NCBI GenBank assembly: GCA_016872725.1
Contig: VGZC01000024.1
Span: 1-64,000 of the forward strand
Length of the DNA: 64,000 nucleotides
Direction: 5' to 3'
DNA from: Planctomycetota bacterium
GTDB lineage: Bacteria; Planctomycetota; Planctomycetia; Pirellulales; Pirellulaceae
The notes beneath the pieces were generated by a model. It worked only from the letters and a program-made list of their open reading frames with translations. It searched no databases and had not been told where the DNA came from. Positions 17,353 to 26,484 of this stretch are shown in pieces. How positions within the stretch are numbered: the stretch's first letter is position 1; each line of letters opens with the position of its first letter. The translations under genes were made by a program, and so were the position numbers.

Positions 17353-18630
17353 ATGCGCATCATGGACGACCGGATCGTCGTGACGGGACTTGGTTTGGTC
17401 ACCTCGCTCGGGCTCGACCGCGAGACATCGTGGCGGGCGATCCAGCGCGGCGAGACCCGCTCGCAACGTGTCGTCGGCATGCCGTATTTTCCCGACGGGG
17501 AGTTGCTCGCGGCGCGTGTCGACCTCGAGCCGCCCGAGCCCGGCATGCTCAAGGTGATTCCGATGACGGAGCGAGCGGCCGCCGAGGCGCTCGACGACGC
17601 GCGGGTGCGGTGGACCGATATCGACGCGACGCGGTTCGGATGCTCGATCAGCGCCCATATGGGCGACACCCGGGCGTTATGGCACGCGCTGGGCGATGCG
17701 GCCGCGCTTCCCGCGGGTTCGGTACGCTGGACGGACCAGTGGTTTCCGAACACGGCCTGCGCGCATGTCGCGAACCGGTTCGGGTTGACGGGTCCCCGGA
17801 TGGCCCACTCGACCGCCTGCGCAAGCAGCCTGGTCAGCGTATTGGTCGGAGCCCGCATGATCCGTGACGGGCAATGCGATGCCGTGCTCGCCGGAGGCGG
17901 CGACTCGCTCAATCCCCTTTTCTGCGCCGGATTCCGGCAACTCGGCGTACTCGCCCAATCGGACGATCCGGCGACGGCGTGCCGTCCGTTCGACCGGAAC
18001 CGATGCGGTTTCATTCTGGGCGAAGGCGCCGCCCTGCTCGTGCTCGAACGCGAACGGCACGCGCTGGCGCGGGGAGCCCGGATTTACGCCGAGTTCCTTG
18101 GCGGCCACATGCTGGCCGAGGCGCACCATGTCACGGGCCTCGATGCCGAAAGCGACGCGCTCTGCGAGCTCATCCGAATCACGCTCCGCAAAGCGGGGCT
18201 CGATCCGACCGATGTCGGATATATCAACGCGCACGGCACGGCGACCGAGCAGAACGACCGGGTGGAAATGCGGGCGATCCGAAGCGCGTTCGGTTCCCAC
18301 TGCCAGGACCTCTGCGTCAGCTCGACCAAGTCGATGCTCGGACACCTGGTCAACGGGTCCGGCGCCGTCGAACTCGCGGTGACCCTGCTCGCCATGCGCG
18401 ACGGGTTCGCTCCGCCGACAATCAACGTACGGTCCCCTGATCCCGAGTGTTCGTTCGATTGCCTGCCGATCCACGGGCGCAAGAACCGGTTCCAACAGGC
18501 GTTGAAACTGTCGGTCGCGTTCGGAGGCCATCTTGTCGCGGCGGCCATGCGCCGGTGGAACCGGTCCGATTCCGGATTCGCCTATCCTGGCGACGGTGGA
18601 ACCGTCGAGCGCGCGGCTCGGGCCGCGTAG
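17353..18630 (+). CDS. Beta-ketoacyl-[acyl-carrier-protein] synthase (KAS I/II type)
   Basis: 425 residues, the usual FabF/FabB length. It condenses malonyl-ACP with an acyl-ACP in fatty acid or polyketide chain extension. The Cys-His-His triad is complete: Cys near residue 156 in STACASS, His in INAHGTATEQND, and His in TKSMLGHLVNGSG. The second ATG at 17362 (MDDRIVVTGLG) is an equally good start. No acyl carrier protein, ketoreductase or dehydratase is adjacent, so this is a solitary synthase outside a fab operon and its substrate cannot be told. Two tryptophan-containing segments near residues 95-140 (RALWHALG, VRWTDQWFP) differ from housekeeping FabF. Confidence 0.88.
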   Translation: MRIMDDRIVVTGLGLVTSLGLDRETSWRAIQRGETRSQRVVGMPYFPDGELLAARVDLEPPEPGMLKVIPMTERAAAEALDDARVRWTDIDATRFGCSISAHMGDTRALWHALGDAAALPAGSVRWTDQWFPNTACAHVANRFGLTGPRMAHSTACASSLVSVLVGARMIRDGQCDAVLAGGGDSLNPLFCAGFRQLGVLAQSDDPATACRPFDRNRCGFILGEGAALLVLERERHALARGARIYAEFLGGHMLAEAHHVTGLDAESDALCELIRITLRKAGLDPTDVGYINAHGTATEQNDRVEMRAIRSAFGSHCQDLCVSSTKSMLGHLVNGSGAVELAVTLLAMRDGFAPPTINVRSPDPECSFDCLPIHGRKNRFQQALKLSVAFGGHLVAAAMRRWNRSDSGFAYPGDGGTVERAARAA

Positions 18631-18652
18631 TTCCTCGTTCTCCCATCAAATG

Positions 18653-18688
18653 AAAAAAAGCCGGCGTTGTTCCCAACGCCGGCTTTCG
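18653..18688 (-). terminator. Intrinsic terminator
   Basis: An 11-base-pair stem (AGCCGGCGTTG / CAACGCCGGCT) with loop TTCC. Read on the minus strand it is followed by a run of seven T, a strong terminator for the beta-barrel gene at 18760-19620. On the plus strand only TTT follows, so it may weakly stop the ketoacyl synthase transcript as well. Confidence 0.85.
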
Positions 18689-18759
18689 TGTTGTGTCGGC
18701 CTAATCGCGCGACGTCGATGCGATCACCCGCAGACGTCCGGCACGACGTTGGGCGTTGG

Positions 18760-19620
18760 CTATCGGACGATGCCGCCCGAGAGCACGCCACCCATCAGGG
18801 TCAGGGATTCCGTGTCGCCGTCGTCCATGCTCGTGTAGGACTGCGCTTCCCAGCCGATCCGGCCGAAGACCAACCCGATGCCGAGTTCGCGAGCCCACTG
18901 GGCACCGAGCTGGAGCTCGAACACGTTGCCCAGGCAATCCGCTTCGACCGTCCCATAGTCGTTACCGTTCCCCGCGAGAAGCGCTTCGCGGCCGAACGCG
19001 TAGAGCGAAAGGCGGTCGTTCACATGCCGCATCAACTCGGCCGACACGACCGGACCGAGTCCGTACCGAGCATACCCGTCGTCCGGGTCCGGGCCGCTTC
19101 CGACGAAGTAATCGAGGTACCGAATGCCGCCGCCCACCGTCAGGTCCCACTGGCCGTTCGCGACGAGCAGATCGAACACTTCGAGGTCGATCGAGTTGAT
19201 GTCGACGCGCGCGTCGTTGATGTCCCGTTGGAAGTAGTCGAACGTGCGGAGCCGAACGCCGAGGCCGTCACCACGCTGATAGCCGAACCAGCCGCGGTAA
19301 CCGGTTCGATAGTTGAAGTCGTCCCAGTTGCCTTCCGATTGGAACGGTTTGAGGAACAGCAGCTCGCCGCCGCCGGTGATCGTCGGGCAGCCGCAACCCG
19401 AGTCGCAACCCGAATCACAATCGGTAACCGAACCGTCGCACGACTCGTGACCGATGAGCTGGACGGGGAAGGATGTGTTCGATTCCTGGCTCGCCAACCG
19501 AACGATATCGTTCTCGGAAGCGTACCGGATTTCCTCGGCGCTGATCGACGCGTTGGCGAACGCGAAACCATACACCATCGCGAGTGCCGCGGCCATCGCG
19601 CGCACCAAGTTCGTCTTCAT
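18760..19620 (-). CDS. Outer-membrane beta-barrel (porin-like) protein
   Basis: 286 residues from ATG 19620, preceded by GAGGT. The first 28 residues (MKTNLVRAMAAALAMVYGFA, then FANASISA) are a clear signal peptide. A Cys-rich patch (CDSGCDSGCGCP) comes before an alternating polar/hydrophobic region of beta-strands: GGGELLFLKPF, YRGWFGYQRGDGLGVRLRTF, WDLTVGGGIRYLDYF, ELQLGAQWARELG. The protein ends in a strand, as barrels do. Planctomycetes have several families of this kind (BBP7-like, Legionella-OMP-like); I cannot say which one. Two strands carry the typical arrangement of an Asp/Tyr-rich turn. It stands alone and has its own terminator. Confidence 0.72.
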   Translation of the reverse strand: MKTNLVRAMAAALAMVYGFAFANASISAEEIRYASENDIVRLASQESNTSFPVQLIGHESCDGSVTDCDSGCDSGCGCPTITGGGELLFLKPFQSEGNWDDFNYRTGYRGWFGYQRGDGLGVRLRTFDYFQRDINDARVDINSIDLEVFDLLVANGQWDLTVGGGIRYLDYFVGSGPDPDDGYARYGLGPVVSAELMRHVNDRLSLYAFGREALLAGNGNDYGTVEADCLGNVFELQLGAQWARELGIGLVFGRIGWEAQSYTSMDDGDTESLTLMGGVLSGGIVR

Positions 19621-19869
19621 GATCGACCTCGAATTTGTGGATTGTTGGGGACTGATCGTTCGCGTACGGCGCGTTGAAACTGGTCCACCCGTCACACGTC
19701 TTATCGGATGACTCGGCGGGCGATTTTTTCCTTTTCCGAATCCCCGTTTCGGTCCGCGCAGAACGCCCAGTTTCGCGCCCGGGCTGGTGGAGACGCGCGG
19801 AGCCCGAAAACGGTCTGAATGCCGCGCGTATTCGCCTCGATGATCGAACCGAAGTCGCTTGCGACGCCG

Positions 19870-20646
19870 TCAATCGATGAGCGGCACGACCCAGGGGGTC
19901 CCGAAGACCGGGTGCGGGAGCACGCGTGCCCGGATGCCGTAGACGTCGGCGATCCGTTCGGCCGTCAAGACCGACTCGGGCGGCCCGTCCGCGACCACGC
20001 GCCGTCCATGGACGAGGACCATCCGATCGGCGCAGGCGACCGCCTGATTGAGGTCGTGGAGCGTCACGATGACGGCGAGTCCGTCGCTCGCGAGTTTGCG
20101 AACGTGGGAGAGAACGTCCAATTGGTGTTTGATGTCGAGTTGGGACGTCGGTTCGTCGAGCAGGAGAACGCGAGGTTGTTGGGCGATCGCTCGAGCCAGG
20201 ACGACGCGTCGCCATTCGCCGCCGGAGAGCTGCGTCACCGGGCGGTCGACCAAGTCGCCCAGATCGAGCCGCCGGATCGATTCGTCGACGATCGCTTGGT
20301 CCTCGCCGTTGAACGGACTAAGCCAGCCGCGGTGGGGTACTCGGCCGAGCCGTACGGCCTCGCGCACGGTGAGCGGCCAGTCGCGGCTTTCGTTCTGGGG
20401 CCCGAGCGCGGCGAGTCGGGCGACGGCGCGCGGCGCCATCGACCAGATGTCGCGGTCGTCGAGCAGCACGTGGCCGGAACGCGGGGGGAGGAGTCGCGCG
20501 AGGGCCCGCAGCAAGGTCGTCTTTCCCGCTCCATTGGGCCCGAGGAGGGTCACGACTTCCCCGGATCGCGCGCGGAACGCGACATGATCCACGACGACTT
20601 GCCGGTCGTACGCGCACGTGAGATCGCGGGTTTCGAGGATCGTCAT
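19870..20646 (-). CDS. btuD: ABC transporter ATPase, cobalamin/siderophore type
   Basis: 258 residues. The ATPase of a type II importer of the BtuD/FhuC/HmuV group. Walker A is LGPNGAGKTTLLRAL, the Q-loop region LGPQNES, the signature TQLSGGEWRRV and Walker B RVLLLDEPTSQLD, followed by the switch His in VTLHDLNQAV. It starts at 20646 and overlaps the permease stop by 4 bases, so the set is one translationally coupled operon read binding protein, permease, ATPase. The longer in-frame reading upstream runs through the permease gene in another frame and is not used. Substrate is inferred from the binding protein. Confidence 0.92.
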   Translation of the reverse strand: MTILETRDLTCAYDRQVVVDHVAFRARSGEVVTLLGPNGAGKTTLLRALARLLPPRSGHVLLDDRDIWSMAPRAVARLAALGPQNESRDWPLTVREAVRLGRVPHRGWLSPFNGEDQAIVDESIRRLDLGDLVDRPVTQLSGGEWRRVVLARAIAQQPRVLLLDEPTSQLDIKHQLDVLSHVRKLASDGLAVIVTLHDLNQAVACADRMVLVHGRRVVADGPPESVLTAERIADVYGIRARVLPHPVFGTPWVVPLID

Positions 20647-21662
20647 GCGCGGCGCTCCAATTGCCTGGGCCGCATGCGCATCAGGTAGAGAAAAAAGGGG
20701 CCTCCCAGGAGGGCCGTTACGACGCCCACGGGAAGTTCGCCTTGGGGGAGGAACGACCGGACCACGTCGTCGGCGAGGACCAGCAAGAGTCCGCCCGTCA
20801 GACCGCTCGCCGGAATCACGACGGCGTGCCGCGATGTGCCCATGAGAAACCGCGCGGCGTGGGGGGCGATGAGTCCGACAAACCCGATGATGCCTCCCGC
20901 CGCGACCGCGGCCGCGGTGGCGAGCGATGCGCCGAGCACCACGGCGCCGCGCACGTGGTTCAAATGGAAGCCGAGCGACGCCGCCGTCTCCTCGCCGAAT
21001 GCGAGACAATCGAGCGGGCGTGCGAGCAGCCAAAGGGCCGCGCACGACACGACGATCCACGGACTCGTTCCCCAAAACGCATGCCATCCCCGCGCCGAAA
21101 GGCTTCCCATGAGCCAGCCGAAGATGGCGGCGAGCTGTTGATTCTGGACGAACATGATGAGCGACACGACGGCGCCGACGAAGCTGCTGACCGCGATGCC
21201 GGCCAACAACAGGGCGATGGTCGGCGTCTCCCGGCCGACGCTCGCGATCGCATAGACGACGGCGACGACGCCGAGCGCGCCGGCGAGCGCGGCGGCGGCG
21301 GTCGCGTCGAGATACCCCCAGGTCATGGACCAGCCGAACGCAATGGCGATCGTCGCGCCGAGCGCCGCGCCGCTCGACGCTCCGATGACGAACGGATCGG
21401 CGAGCGGATTCCGAAAGAGACCCTGGAACGCGGCCCCCGCGCATCCCAACCCGGCTCCGACGACGACGGCGAGCGCCGCGCGCGGCGCTCGGATCTCCCA
21501 TAGGACTTTTTGGATGGAGGTCGGCAGGTCCGATCCTCCTCCGAACGCCGACGCCATGACCTGGCCCGGCGCCACCCGCACGGCGCCGACCATCAAGCTG
21601 GCCGCCCAGGCGACGATCAGCGCGAGGACGAGTGCGGCAAGACGTATCGTCGCGCGCGTCAC
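20643..21662 (-). CDS. btuC: FecCD-family ABC permease
   Basis: 339 residues from GTG 21662, preceded by a strong GGGGAGG with a 5-base spacer that decides the start. About ten membrane segments typical of BtuC/FhuB permeases, with the family signatures PRAALAVVVGAGLGCAGAAF, RNPLADPFVIGASSGA and GGIIGFVGLIAPHAARFLMG. It forms the homodimeric channel for cobalamin, heme or ferric siderophores. The gene overlaps the binding-protein stop by 4 bases and its own stop overlaps the ATPase start. Confidence 0.93.
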   Translation of the reverse strand: MTRATIRLAALVLALIVAWAASLMVGAVRVAPGQVMASAFGGGSDLPTSIQKVLWEIRAPRAALAVVVGAGLGCAGAAFQGLFRNPLADPFVIGASSGAALGATIAIAFGWSMTWGYLDATAAAALAGALGVVAVVYAIASVGRETPTIALLLAGIAVSSFVGAVVSLIMFVQNQQLAAIFGWLMGSLSARGWHAFWGTSPWIVVSCAALWLLARPLDCLAFGEETAASLGFHLNHVRGAVVLGASLATAAAVAAGGIIGFVGLIAPHAARFLMGTSRHAVVIPASGLTGGLLLVLADDVVRSFLPQGELPVGVVTALLGGPFFLYLMRMRPRQLERRA

Positions 21663-22648
21663 GGCAACCTCCCCGTTCCCCGACCTTCGGAGACACCGCC
21701 CTCGTGCAGTCGCGCCGCCATGGCTTCCACGGCCTCCGCGATTCGCGGGCCCGGTCGCGAAACAAGATCCTCGTCGATCGCGTGGATCCGGCGCGAACGG
21801 ATCGCCTCGATCCGCTCGAAACCGGGCCTCGCGAACAGTTGGTCGAGGTCCTGGCCCTCGCGGCGCGGCAGAAAGATGACCTGTGGGTCGGCCTCGATCA
21901 GCGATTCCTCGCTCACCAGCGGGTATGCTTCCTGAATCGTCCCGAATAGGTTGCGGCCTCCCGCGGCCTCGATCAAATGGCCGATGAACGACGCGGCGCC
22001 CGCCGTTCGCAGCGGTCGGTCCCAAACCTGATAGAACACGCGGGGCCGTTCCGCCGGTCCCTTCGACGCGAACCGCGACCGGATCCGTTCGAGGTCGTCG
22101 GCGATCCGCGACGCCACCCGTTCGGCTCGACTCGCTTCACCCGTGATCCGTCCGACCAATCGGATATGCCGCAGGACGTCGTCGAGCGATTGGGGCTCGA
22201 TCGCGACCGTCACGATATCGAGTCGCGCGAGTTCGTCGATCAGATCGCGTTGGAGGGAGCCCGATGAGAGCACGAAGTCGGGTTCGAGAGCGACGAGCTG
22301 TTCGACGTTGATCGTCTCTCTCGAGAAACCGCCGACCTTGGTGATCGACGCGACTTCCGGGGGGTAGTTGTCGAACGTCGTGACGCCGACGACGCGATCG
22401 CCCGCTCCGACCGCGAAGAGGATCTCCGTGCATGCGGGCGCGAGTGACACGATTCGGTCCGCCGGCGACGGAATCACGATCGTCCGTCCCAGATCGTCGA
22501 CGATCGCGATGCCCGACTCGGCCCGACCGCCTTCAACGGACGACGACCCGCCTCCGCATCCTCCGATCCCCAACACGAGACACACGATCACTCCAAGTCG
22601 CGGTCGTCCGCGTGGTCGGCTTGCGTGCGTGGCCGGCGGACAGTCCAT
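21659..22648 (-). CDS. btuF: Periplasmic binding lipoprotein of B12/iron-type ABC importer
   Basis: 329 residues. A lipobox (VLGIGGC, Cys about residue 31) follows an Arg-rich N-terminus, so it is a lipoprotein. The mature part is a cluster A-III helical-backbone binding protein: DDLGRTIVIPSPADRIVSLA, PACTEILFAVGAGDRVVGV, YPPEVASITKVGGFSRETIN. The last motif group is characteristic of BtuF-like cobalamin binders, though iron-complex binders look similar. No cobalamin riboswitch was found in the 150 bases upstream, which weakens B12 as the certain substrate. It is the first gene of the btuFCD-type operon. Confidence 0.85.
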   Translation of the reverse strand: MDCPPATHASRPRGRPRLGVIVCLVLGIGGCGGGSSSVEGGRAESGIAIVDDLGRTIVIPSPADRIVSLAPACTEILFAVGAGDRVVGVTTFDNYPPEVASITKVGGFSRETINVEQLVALEPDFVLSSGSLQRDLIDELARLDIVTVAIEPQSLDDVLRHIRLVGRITGEASRAERVASRIADDLERIRSRFASKGPAERPRVFYQVWDRPLRTAGAASFIGHLIEAAGGRNLFGTIQEAYPLVSEESLIEADPQVIFLPRREGQDLDQLFARPGFERIEAIRSRRIHAIDEDLVSRPGPRIAEAVEAMAARLHEGGVSEGRGTGRLP

Positions 22649-22795
22649 CGACGAGCGTTCCCCCCGATTCGAGCGTGTGCGATCGCACCCGAACGAGCCG
22701 CGTCGCGCGGAAATCGTGGAGTTCGCTCGGGTACCCGGCCATGGTATCAGGTTTCGAGCGGTTCGGGCGAGTCTCGTGCCGGGCGATCGAGCCGG

Positions 22796-24679
22796 TTAGC
22801 GGGACTCGGCGCCGCTCGTCCCCGACGACACGGCGGCGCCTTCCCCGCGCGACGCGGGAAAGGGGAGCCTGGCCGACCGGATGCGGTCCTCGAGGCGCTG
22901 TTGGATGCCCGAGGCTTCGAGTTTCTCGTAAATGTCCGACGACTCGATCTTCCTACGAATCCCCGAGGATTCGATGACCTTCCTGAGCGGGTCGATCGCT
23001 CCCGTCGCGGCCGCGACCTGTTGCAGTTCGCGCAGGACTTCCTCGCCGACGTTGAGCTGCGCGAGGACCTTGTCTTGTTCGTGTCGGATCTTCTCGTCCA
23101 ACTTCGCGATTTCACGGGCGACCTCGACATGCAGCCGTCGAACGAGCGCGTCGCGACGTTCGGCGAGCTCCCGTCGGGCCGCATCCTCGATTCCCTCGAC
23201 CAATTCGGGGCCGAGATTCGCGCGGACCGTCCAAAGCGGTTTTTCGATCGGGCCGCGAAGATCGACCTGCGCGTGCAAATGCGTCGCGCGCGCAAGCGCC
23301 GTCGAGAGGAATCGGGCCGTTCGCGGACCACCCAGTTCCTCCGCGACCGATGCCCCGAATCGGATCTCGTCCTGCTTCCAGACGATCCGGCCGTTCACCT
23401 GGCGGTCGGCGAGCTCCACCCGCATCCACAACCGCGCGTTGCCTTCATCCAGCGTGACGAGCACTCCGTCCGCCTTCCCCATCGCGCGGCGCCCCAAAGC
23501 GAGCGACGGGCAGTCGAACGTGACCGTGTGCTTCAACGATCCGTCGCGGTTGTCCGCCACCGCGTCGAATCGAGCCGGATGGAGGCCCTCGATCCGCGCC
23601 GAGAACCGGGTCGGTTCACCCGTGATCGACTGGCGATTGGTGAGTCCGGTCAGCACGCCTTCAAACGCGGTGGGCCGATTGCCGAGCGACAGTTCGCCGG
23701 CGACCGCGATCCGCTGGATCCACCAGTCGGGCGCGGGCGGAACACAGGGAAACTCGATATCGCGGCCCCGCAGCCGAGCGGGCCGCGGCGGATCCCCCGC
23801 GACGTCCAACCATTCCTTGCTCCAACGAACCCATTCCACGAGATCGGACGCGTAGGGCGCCAATTCGGGGCCGAGCAGGTATTCCGTGACGCGCTCCGCG
23901 TCCAGGCTCGCGATCTTCAACGCCTGTTCAATCCGGTCGATATCGGTTCGGCGCGCGAGTTCGACTCGCTTCCGATCCTCGTTGGCCCGGACAACCAAAT
24001 CGTTCGCCTTGAGCCTCAGCCGCTCCAAGTCCCCGCGGATCGTCGCGACATCCGTGACCACGCGCCGCACGGCGTCGAGATGATCGAGCGGCTTGTGCCG
24101 CGCCTCCTCGAAGTTGGTCCGAAGCGTCCGAACACGTTGTTGCACGTCCTTCACCTCGGCGGCCGCGGCCTCGTATTCCCTTGGCCACCGTTCCATCAAC
24201 TCGCGAGCGACAACCACCGACCGCATTTCATTGACGACCGGATCCCGCAGAAGTCGCTTGAGATCGGCGAGCCATTCGACGAGCGGCTTTCCGCTTAGCG
24301 CATCGGTGGTTCGTTCGTGTTGGGGCAGCGCGCCCGATGTCGCCCGTTCCCCATCGATCCGCAGACCGCGAACCTGCCCGTCGCGAACGACGAACCGGCC
24401 CATGAGGAGCGACCGCGTGTCGAACGACAGGTCGGCCTCCTCGATTTCGAACCAGTTTCGATCCGGATGATTCGGATTCGCCACCGCGATGCCCCGTACG
24501 CGGACGTCGCCCGTCCGGAAGGTCGACCGCCACGAATCGATATCGACCTTCGCGCCGGTCATTGCCTGCCCCGCTCGGATCACCGACCATTTCACGAACG
24601 GATCCAAGCCGATCGAAACGGCGACCACCAGCGCGGCGGCGACAAGGAGTCGAGGGACCAGGTAGGACCACCGAATCAT
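22796..24679 (-). CDS. TIGR03545-family protein
   Basis: 627 residues from ATG 24679. An N-terminal membrane anchor (MIRWSYLVPRLLVAAALVVA) is followed by an AsmA-like beta-rich part (KVDIDSWRSTFRTGDVRVRG), a long charged coiled coil (about residues 140-290 with RRVVTDVATIRGDLERLRLK), a second beta-rich domain and a C-terminal coiled coil (KLDEKIRHEQDKVLAQLNVG). This is the layout of TIGR03545, a family of unknown function restricted to bacteria with outer membranes and usually paired with TIGR03546. Its ATG overlaps the stop of that partner here by 4 bases. AsmA-like architecture suggests a periplasm-spanning role at the envelope, possibly lipid transport, but that is inference. Confidence 0.78.
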   Translation of the reverse strand: MIRWSYLVPRLLVAAALVVAVSIGLDPFVKWSVIRAGQAMTGAKVDIDSWRSTFRTGDVRVRGIAVANPNHPDRNWFEIEEADLSFDTRSLLMGRFVVRDGQVRGLRIDGERATSGALPQHERTTDALSGKPLVEWLADLKRLLRDPVVNEMRSVVVARELMERWPREYEAAAAEVKDVQQRVRTLRTNFEEARHKPLDHLDAVRRVVTDVATIRGDLERLRLKANDLVVRANEDRKRVELARRTDIDRIEQALKIASLDAERVTEYLLGPELAPYASDLVEWVRWSKEWLDVAGDPPRPARLRGRDIEFPCVPPAPDWWIQRIAVAGELSLGNRPTAFEGVLTGLTNRQSITGEPTRFSARIEGLHPARFDAVADNRDGSLKHTVTFDCPSLALGRRAMGKADGVLVTLDEGNARLWMRVELADRQVNGRIVWKQDEIRFGASVAEELGGPRTARFLSTALARATHLHAQVDLRGPIEKPLWTVRANLGPELVEGIEDAARRELAERRDALVRRLHVEVAREIAKLDEKIRHEQDKVLAQLNVGEEVLRELQQVAAATGAIDPLRKVIESSGIRRKIESSDIYEKLEASGIQQRLEDRIRSARLPFPASRGEGAAVSSGTSGAESR

Positions 24680-25338
24680 GCGGCTCGCTCCGTTCGGGAG
24701 AGACGGTCGATTTCCGCGACGAACTCGCGAAATCGTCGCCCGTTCACGACGCGAAGGCCCTCGTCGCACGCACGGGAAACGGCCGAGTCGTCTCGAGGCC
24801 GGCTCATGACCGAACCGACCGTCGATTCCGTCTCGGGCGCGACGGCGGCTTCTTCCACCCCACCCGGCCGACGGCGAGCCGACCTCGCTTCCGCTCGGGC
24901 CGTCAGCTTGCGCCGAAGATCGCGGAAGACGGGAAGCGAAAGCCAATAGGCCGGATAGGCGACGGCGAGTCCGAGAACCAGGCTGCCGAGCACAATCGTG
25001 TTGTTGAACCCCGTCCATGGGACGATCGGCGTATTGGAAAGGCGAACCCACGTCGTTCGGAGCCCCGGATGTTCCAGAAGGCGCAAGCCGATTTCATGGG
25101 AAATCGGATCCAACCAACCGCTCGCGAATCCGGCGCATGCCGCCGTCAAGACGGCCACCGGCAGATTCAATCGCAACGAGAACAGGATGGTTGCGACGAG
25201 CGGAGCCAGAAGATTGCCCTTGGGAATGAGCCCGATCAGAAGGCCCGCCGAGAAACCGGCGGCAAGCCGGCGCGGCGAGTCCTGCGTGCGCAACAGCAGG
25301 AAGTAATTGCTGAATTGATAGGAAAGCCAAGTCAGCAT
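24676..25338 (-). CDS. TIGR03546/DUF2062-type membrane protein
   Basis: 220 residues from ATG 25338 (MLTWLSYQFSNYFLLLR). Four hydrophobic segments occur in the first 150 residues, including the DUF2062-like TPRRLAAGFS-type start (QDSPRRLAAGFSAGLLIGLI) and NNTIVLGSLVLGLAVAYPAY. The last 70 residues are hydrophilic and Arg/Glu-rich. The protein is the companion of TIGR03545; the two are read as one coupled unit with this gene first. Function unknown. An in-frame extension to 25389 is Arg-rich and lacks family features. Confidence 0.78.
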   Translation of the reverse strand: MLTWLSYQFSNYFLLLRTQDSPRRLAAGFSAGLLIGLIPKGNLLAPLVATILFSLRLNLPVAVLTAACAGFASGWLDPISHEIGLRLLEHPGLRTTWVRLSNTPIVPWTGFNNTIVLGSLVLGLAVAYPAYWLSLPVFRDLRRKLTARAEARSARRRPGGVEEAAVAPETESTVGSVMSRPRDDSAVSRACDEGLRVVNGRRFREFVAEIDRLSRTERAA

Positions 25339-25512
25339 GCTCGTTCCGCGCTTTCGAATCCCGGGAACGCGGCCCGATCGCGCGGCCATTCGATGCGCAC
25401 CGCGCGGACGTGCTCGCTTTCGTGAACGGACATCAAGCTCTATCGGCGCGACATCACCGGAAGATTCGGCACAGTTGTCTCATTCGGAAGAGTCCGCCTA
25501 GATTCCGCGGCT

Positions 25513-25950
25513 TCACTCACCCGCCGATCCACGATGGGGCGCCGGTCCGCGAGGGTCCATATAGAGGTCGAAGCCGAGCCACAGGCTGCGCGCGTACCGG
25601 AAGAACCAAAGCGGGAATGCAAGGCAAAACGCAAGGCATCCGGCGAGCAGCGCGTTAGGCGATCCCCATCCGGAAAAGAGCAGGATTGGGTAGAACACGG
25701 CGACGAGCAGCGCGGTGAGACCGTAGTTGAAATAGATGGAGCCGAGGAAGAACCCGGGATCCCGCTCGAAGTTCGCACGACAAGCCTCGCAGAACGGTTC
25801 CATGCGGACCCAATGCCGGAACAGGCGCCCGATTCCGCAATACGGACATCGGAGCCGGATCGCGCGGTAAACGAGAAGTGCGAACCGCCGATGCGGACTT
25901 GGATCCCCGCTTGGATTCGAACTTGGATTCGGGTGTGGTGAGGCGGCCAT
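25513..25950 (-). CDS. DUF983 protein
   Basis: 145 residues. A Pro/Ser/Asn-rich N-terminus precedes two zinc-type pairs, Cys35/Cys38 (RCPYCGIGRLF) and Cys54/Cys57 (CEACRANF), then DPGFFLGSIYFNYGLTALLV and two membrane segments. This is the complete DUF983 pattern. The family is often near cytochrome oxidase genes in proteobacteria, but no such gene is nearby and the function is unknown. A start further inside is possible because the first 20 residues are low complexity. Confidence 0.82.
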   Translation of the reverse strand: MAASPHPNPSSNPSGDPSPHRRFALLVYRAIRLRCPYCGIGRLFRHWVRMEPFCEACRANFERDPGFFLGSIYFNYGLTALLVAVFYPILLFSGWGSPNALLAGCLAFCLAFPLWFFRYARSLWLGFDLYMDPRGPAPHRGSAGE

Positions 25951-25968
25951 GCGGGATGGTTCGCCCGA

Positions 25969-26295
25969 TCAAGGACGGCACGACGGCGTCAGGCCACATC
26001 CGGTCGCCAACCCACATCCGAAGTCCGGCGTTCGAGGGGCCAGCGACGGTGCCGGGATCGACAAGGGCCAGGGCCGGAGCATCCCCGGTGGAAGGACATT
26101 GTAGTGCAGGACGCTGCGTACGGGCTGCCAGGGCATTTGGCAATCGGGACATGGTCGCCTCGGGTGGCAGCCGTAGGTCGGAGGCGGTTCGAAGTGTCGA
26201 GTGATTACCGACCAATTGCCTGCGAACGCGGTCACCGTCGCCGAGGCGACAAGAAATCCCGTGATCAGAAAAGCGAATCGGCGCCGCACGCGCAT
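25969..26295 (-). CDS. Small secreted Cys/Pro-rich protein
   Basis: 108 residues. The ATG at 26295 has a very strong ribosome-binding site (AGGAGGT with a 6-base spacer), which argues that this short gene is real. Residues 1-26 (MRVRRRFAFLITGFLVASAT, then VTAFAG) form a signal peptide. The mature 82 residues contain six Cys (43, 49, 52, 94, 100, 106) and 19 Pro, with CHPRRPCPDC in the middle and a C-terminal CGLATGCGLTPSC. Cys spacing suggests disulfides or metal binding outside the cytoplasm. No family is recognised. It sits 18 bases before the DUF983 gene on the same strand and may be co-transcribed with it. Confidence 0.7.
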   Translation of the reverse strand: MRVRRRFAFLITGFLVASATVTAFAGNWSVITRHFEPPPTYGCHPRRPCPDCQMPWQPVRSVLHYNVLPPGMLRPWPLSIPAPSLAPRTPDFGCGLATGCGLTPSCRP

Positions 26296-26460
26296 CCTTG
26301 CACCTCCTGGCCGCGTTCCGTCGCGATCATGCCGAATGTTCCCCATCCGGCCAACGCGCCGCCCAATCGTCATCGTCCATTGGATCGGCATCCGGTGAGT
26401 CAAACCCGTCTTCCCGAAGCCGCCGTCGCCGGACGGCCGCCGAACGGCGCGGCGCGGATA

Positions 26461-26484
26461 CCACGCTTTGGCGAGCGTGGCTAC
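26461..26484. repeat. Short hairpin repeat family B, copy 2
   Basis: CCACGCT, loop, AGCGTGG, CTAC; same as 17224-17247 except one base. It overlaps the stop codon of the GT2 gene and may end its transcript, although no T-run follows. Confidence 0.7.

Noticed and set aside
19696-19869. Small gene or RNA between the beta-barrel and btuD-type genes
   Set aside because: No open frame with a ribosome-binding site and no stable hairpin with a T-run was found.
22649-22795. Cobalamin riboswitch upstream of the btuFCD-type operon
   Set aside because: The conserved B12-box GCCACTG and the helical scaffold are not present on the minus strand in this interval.
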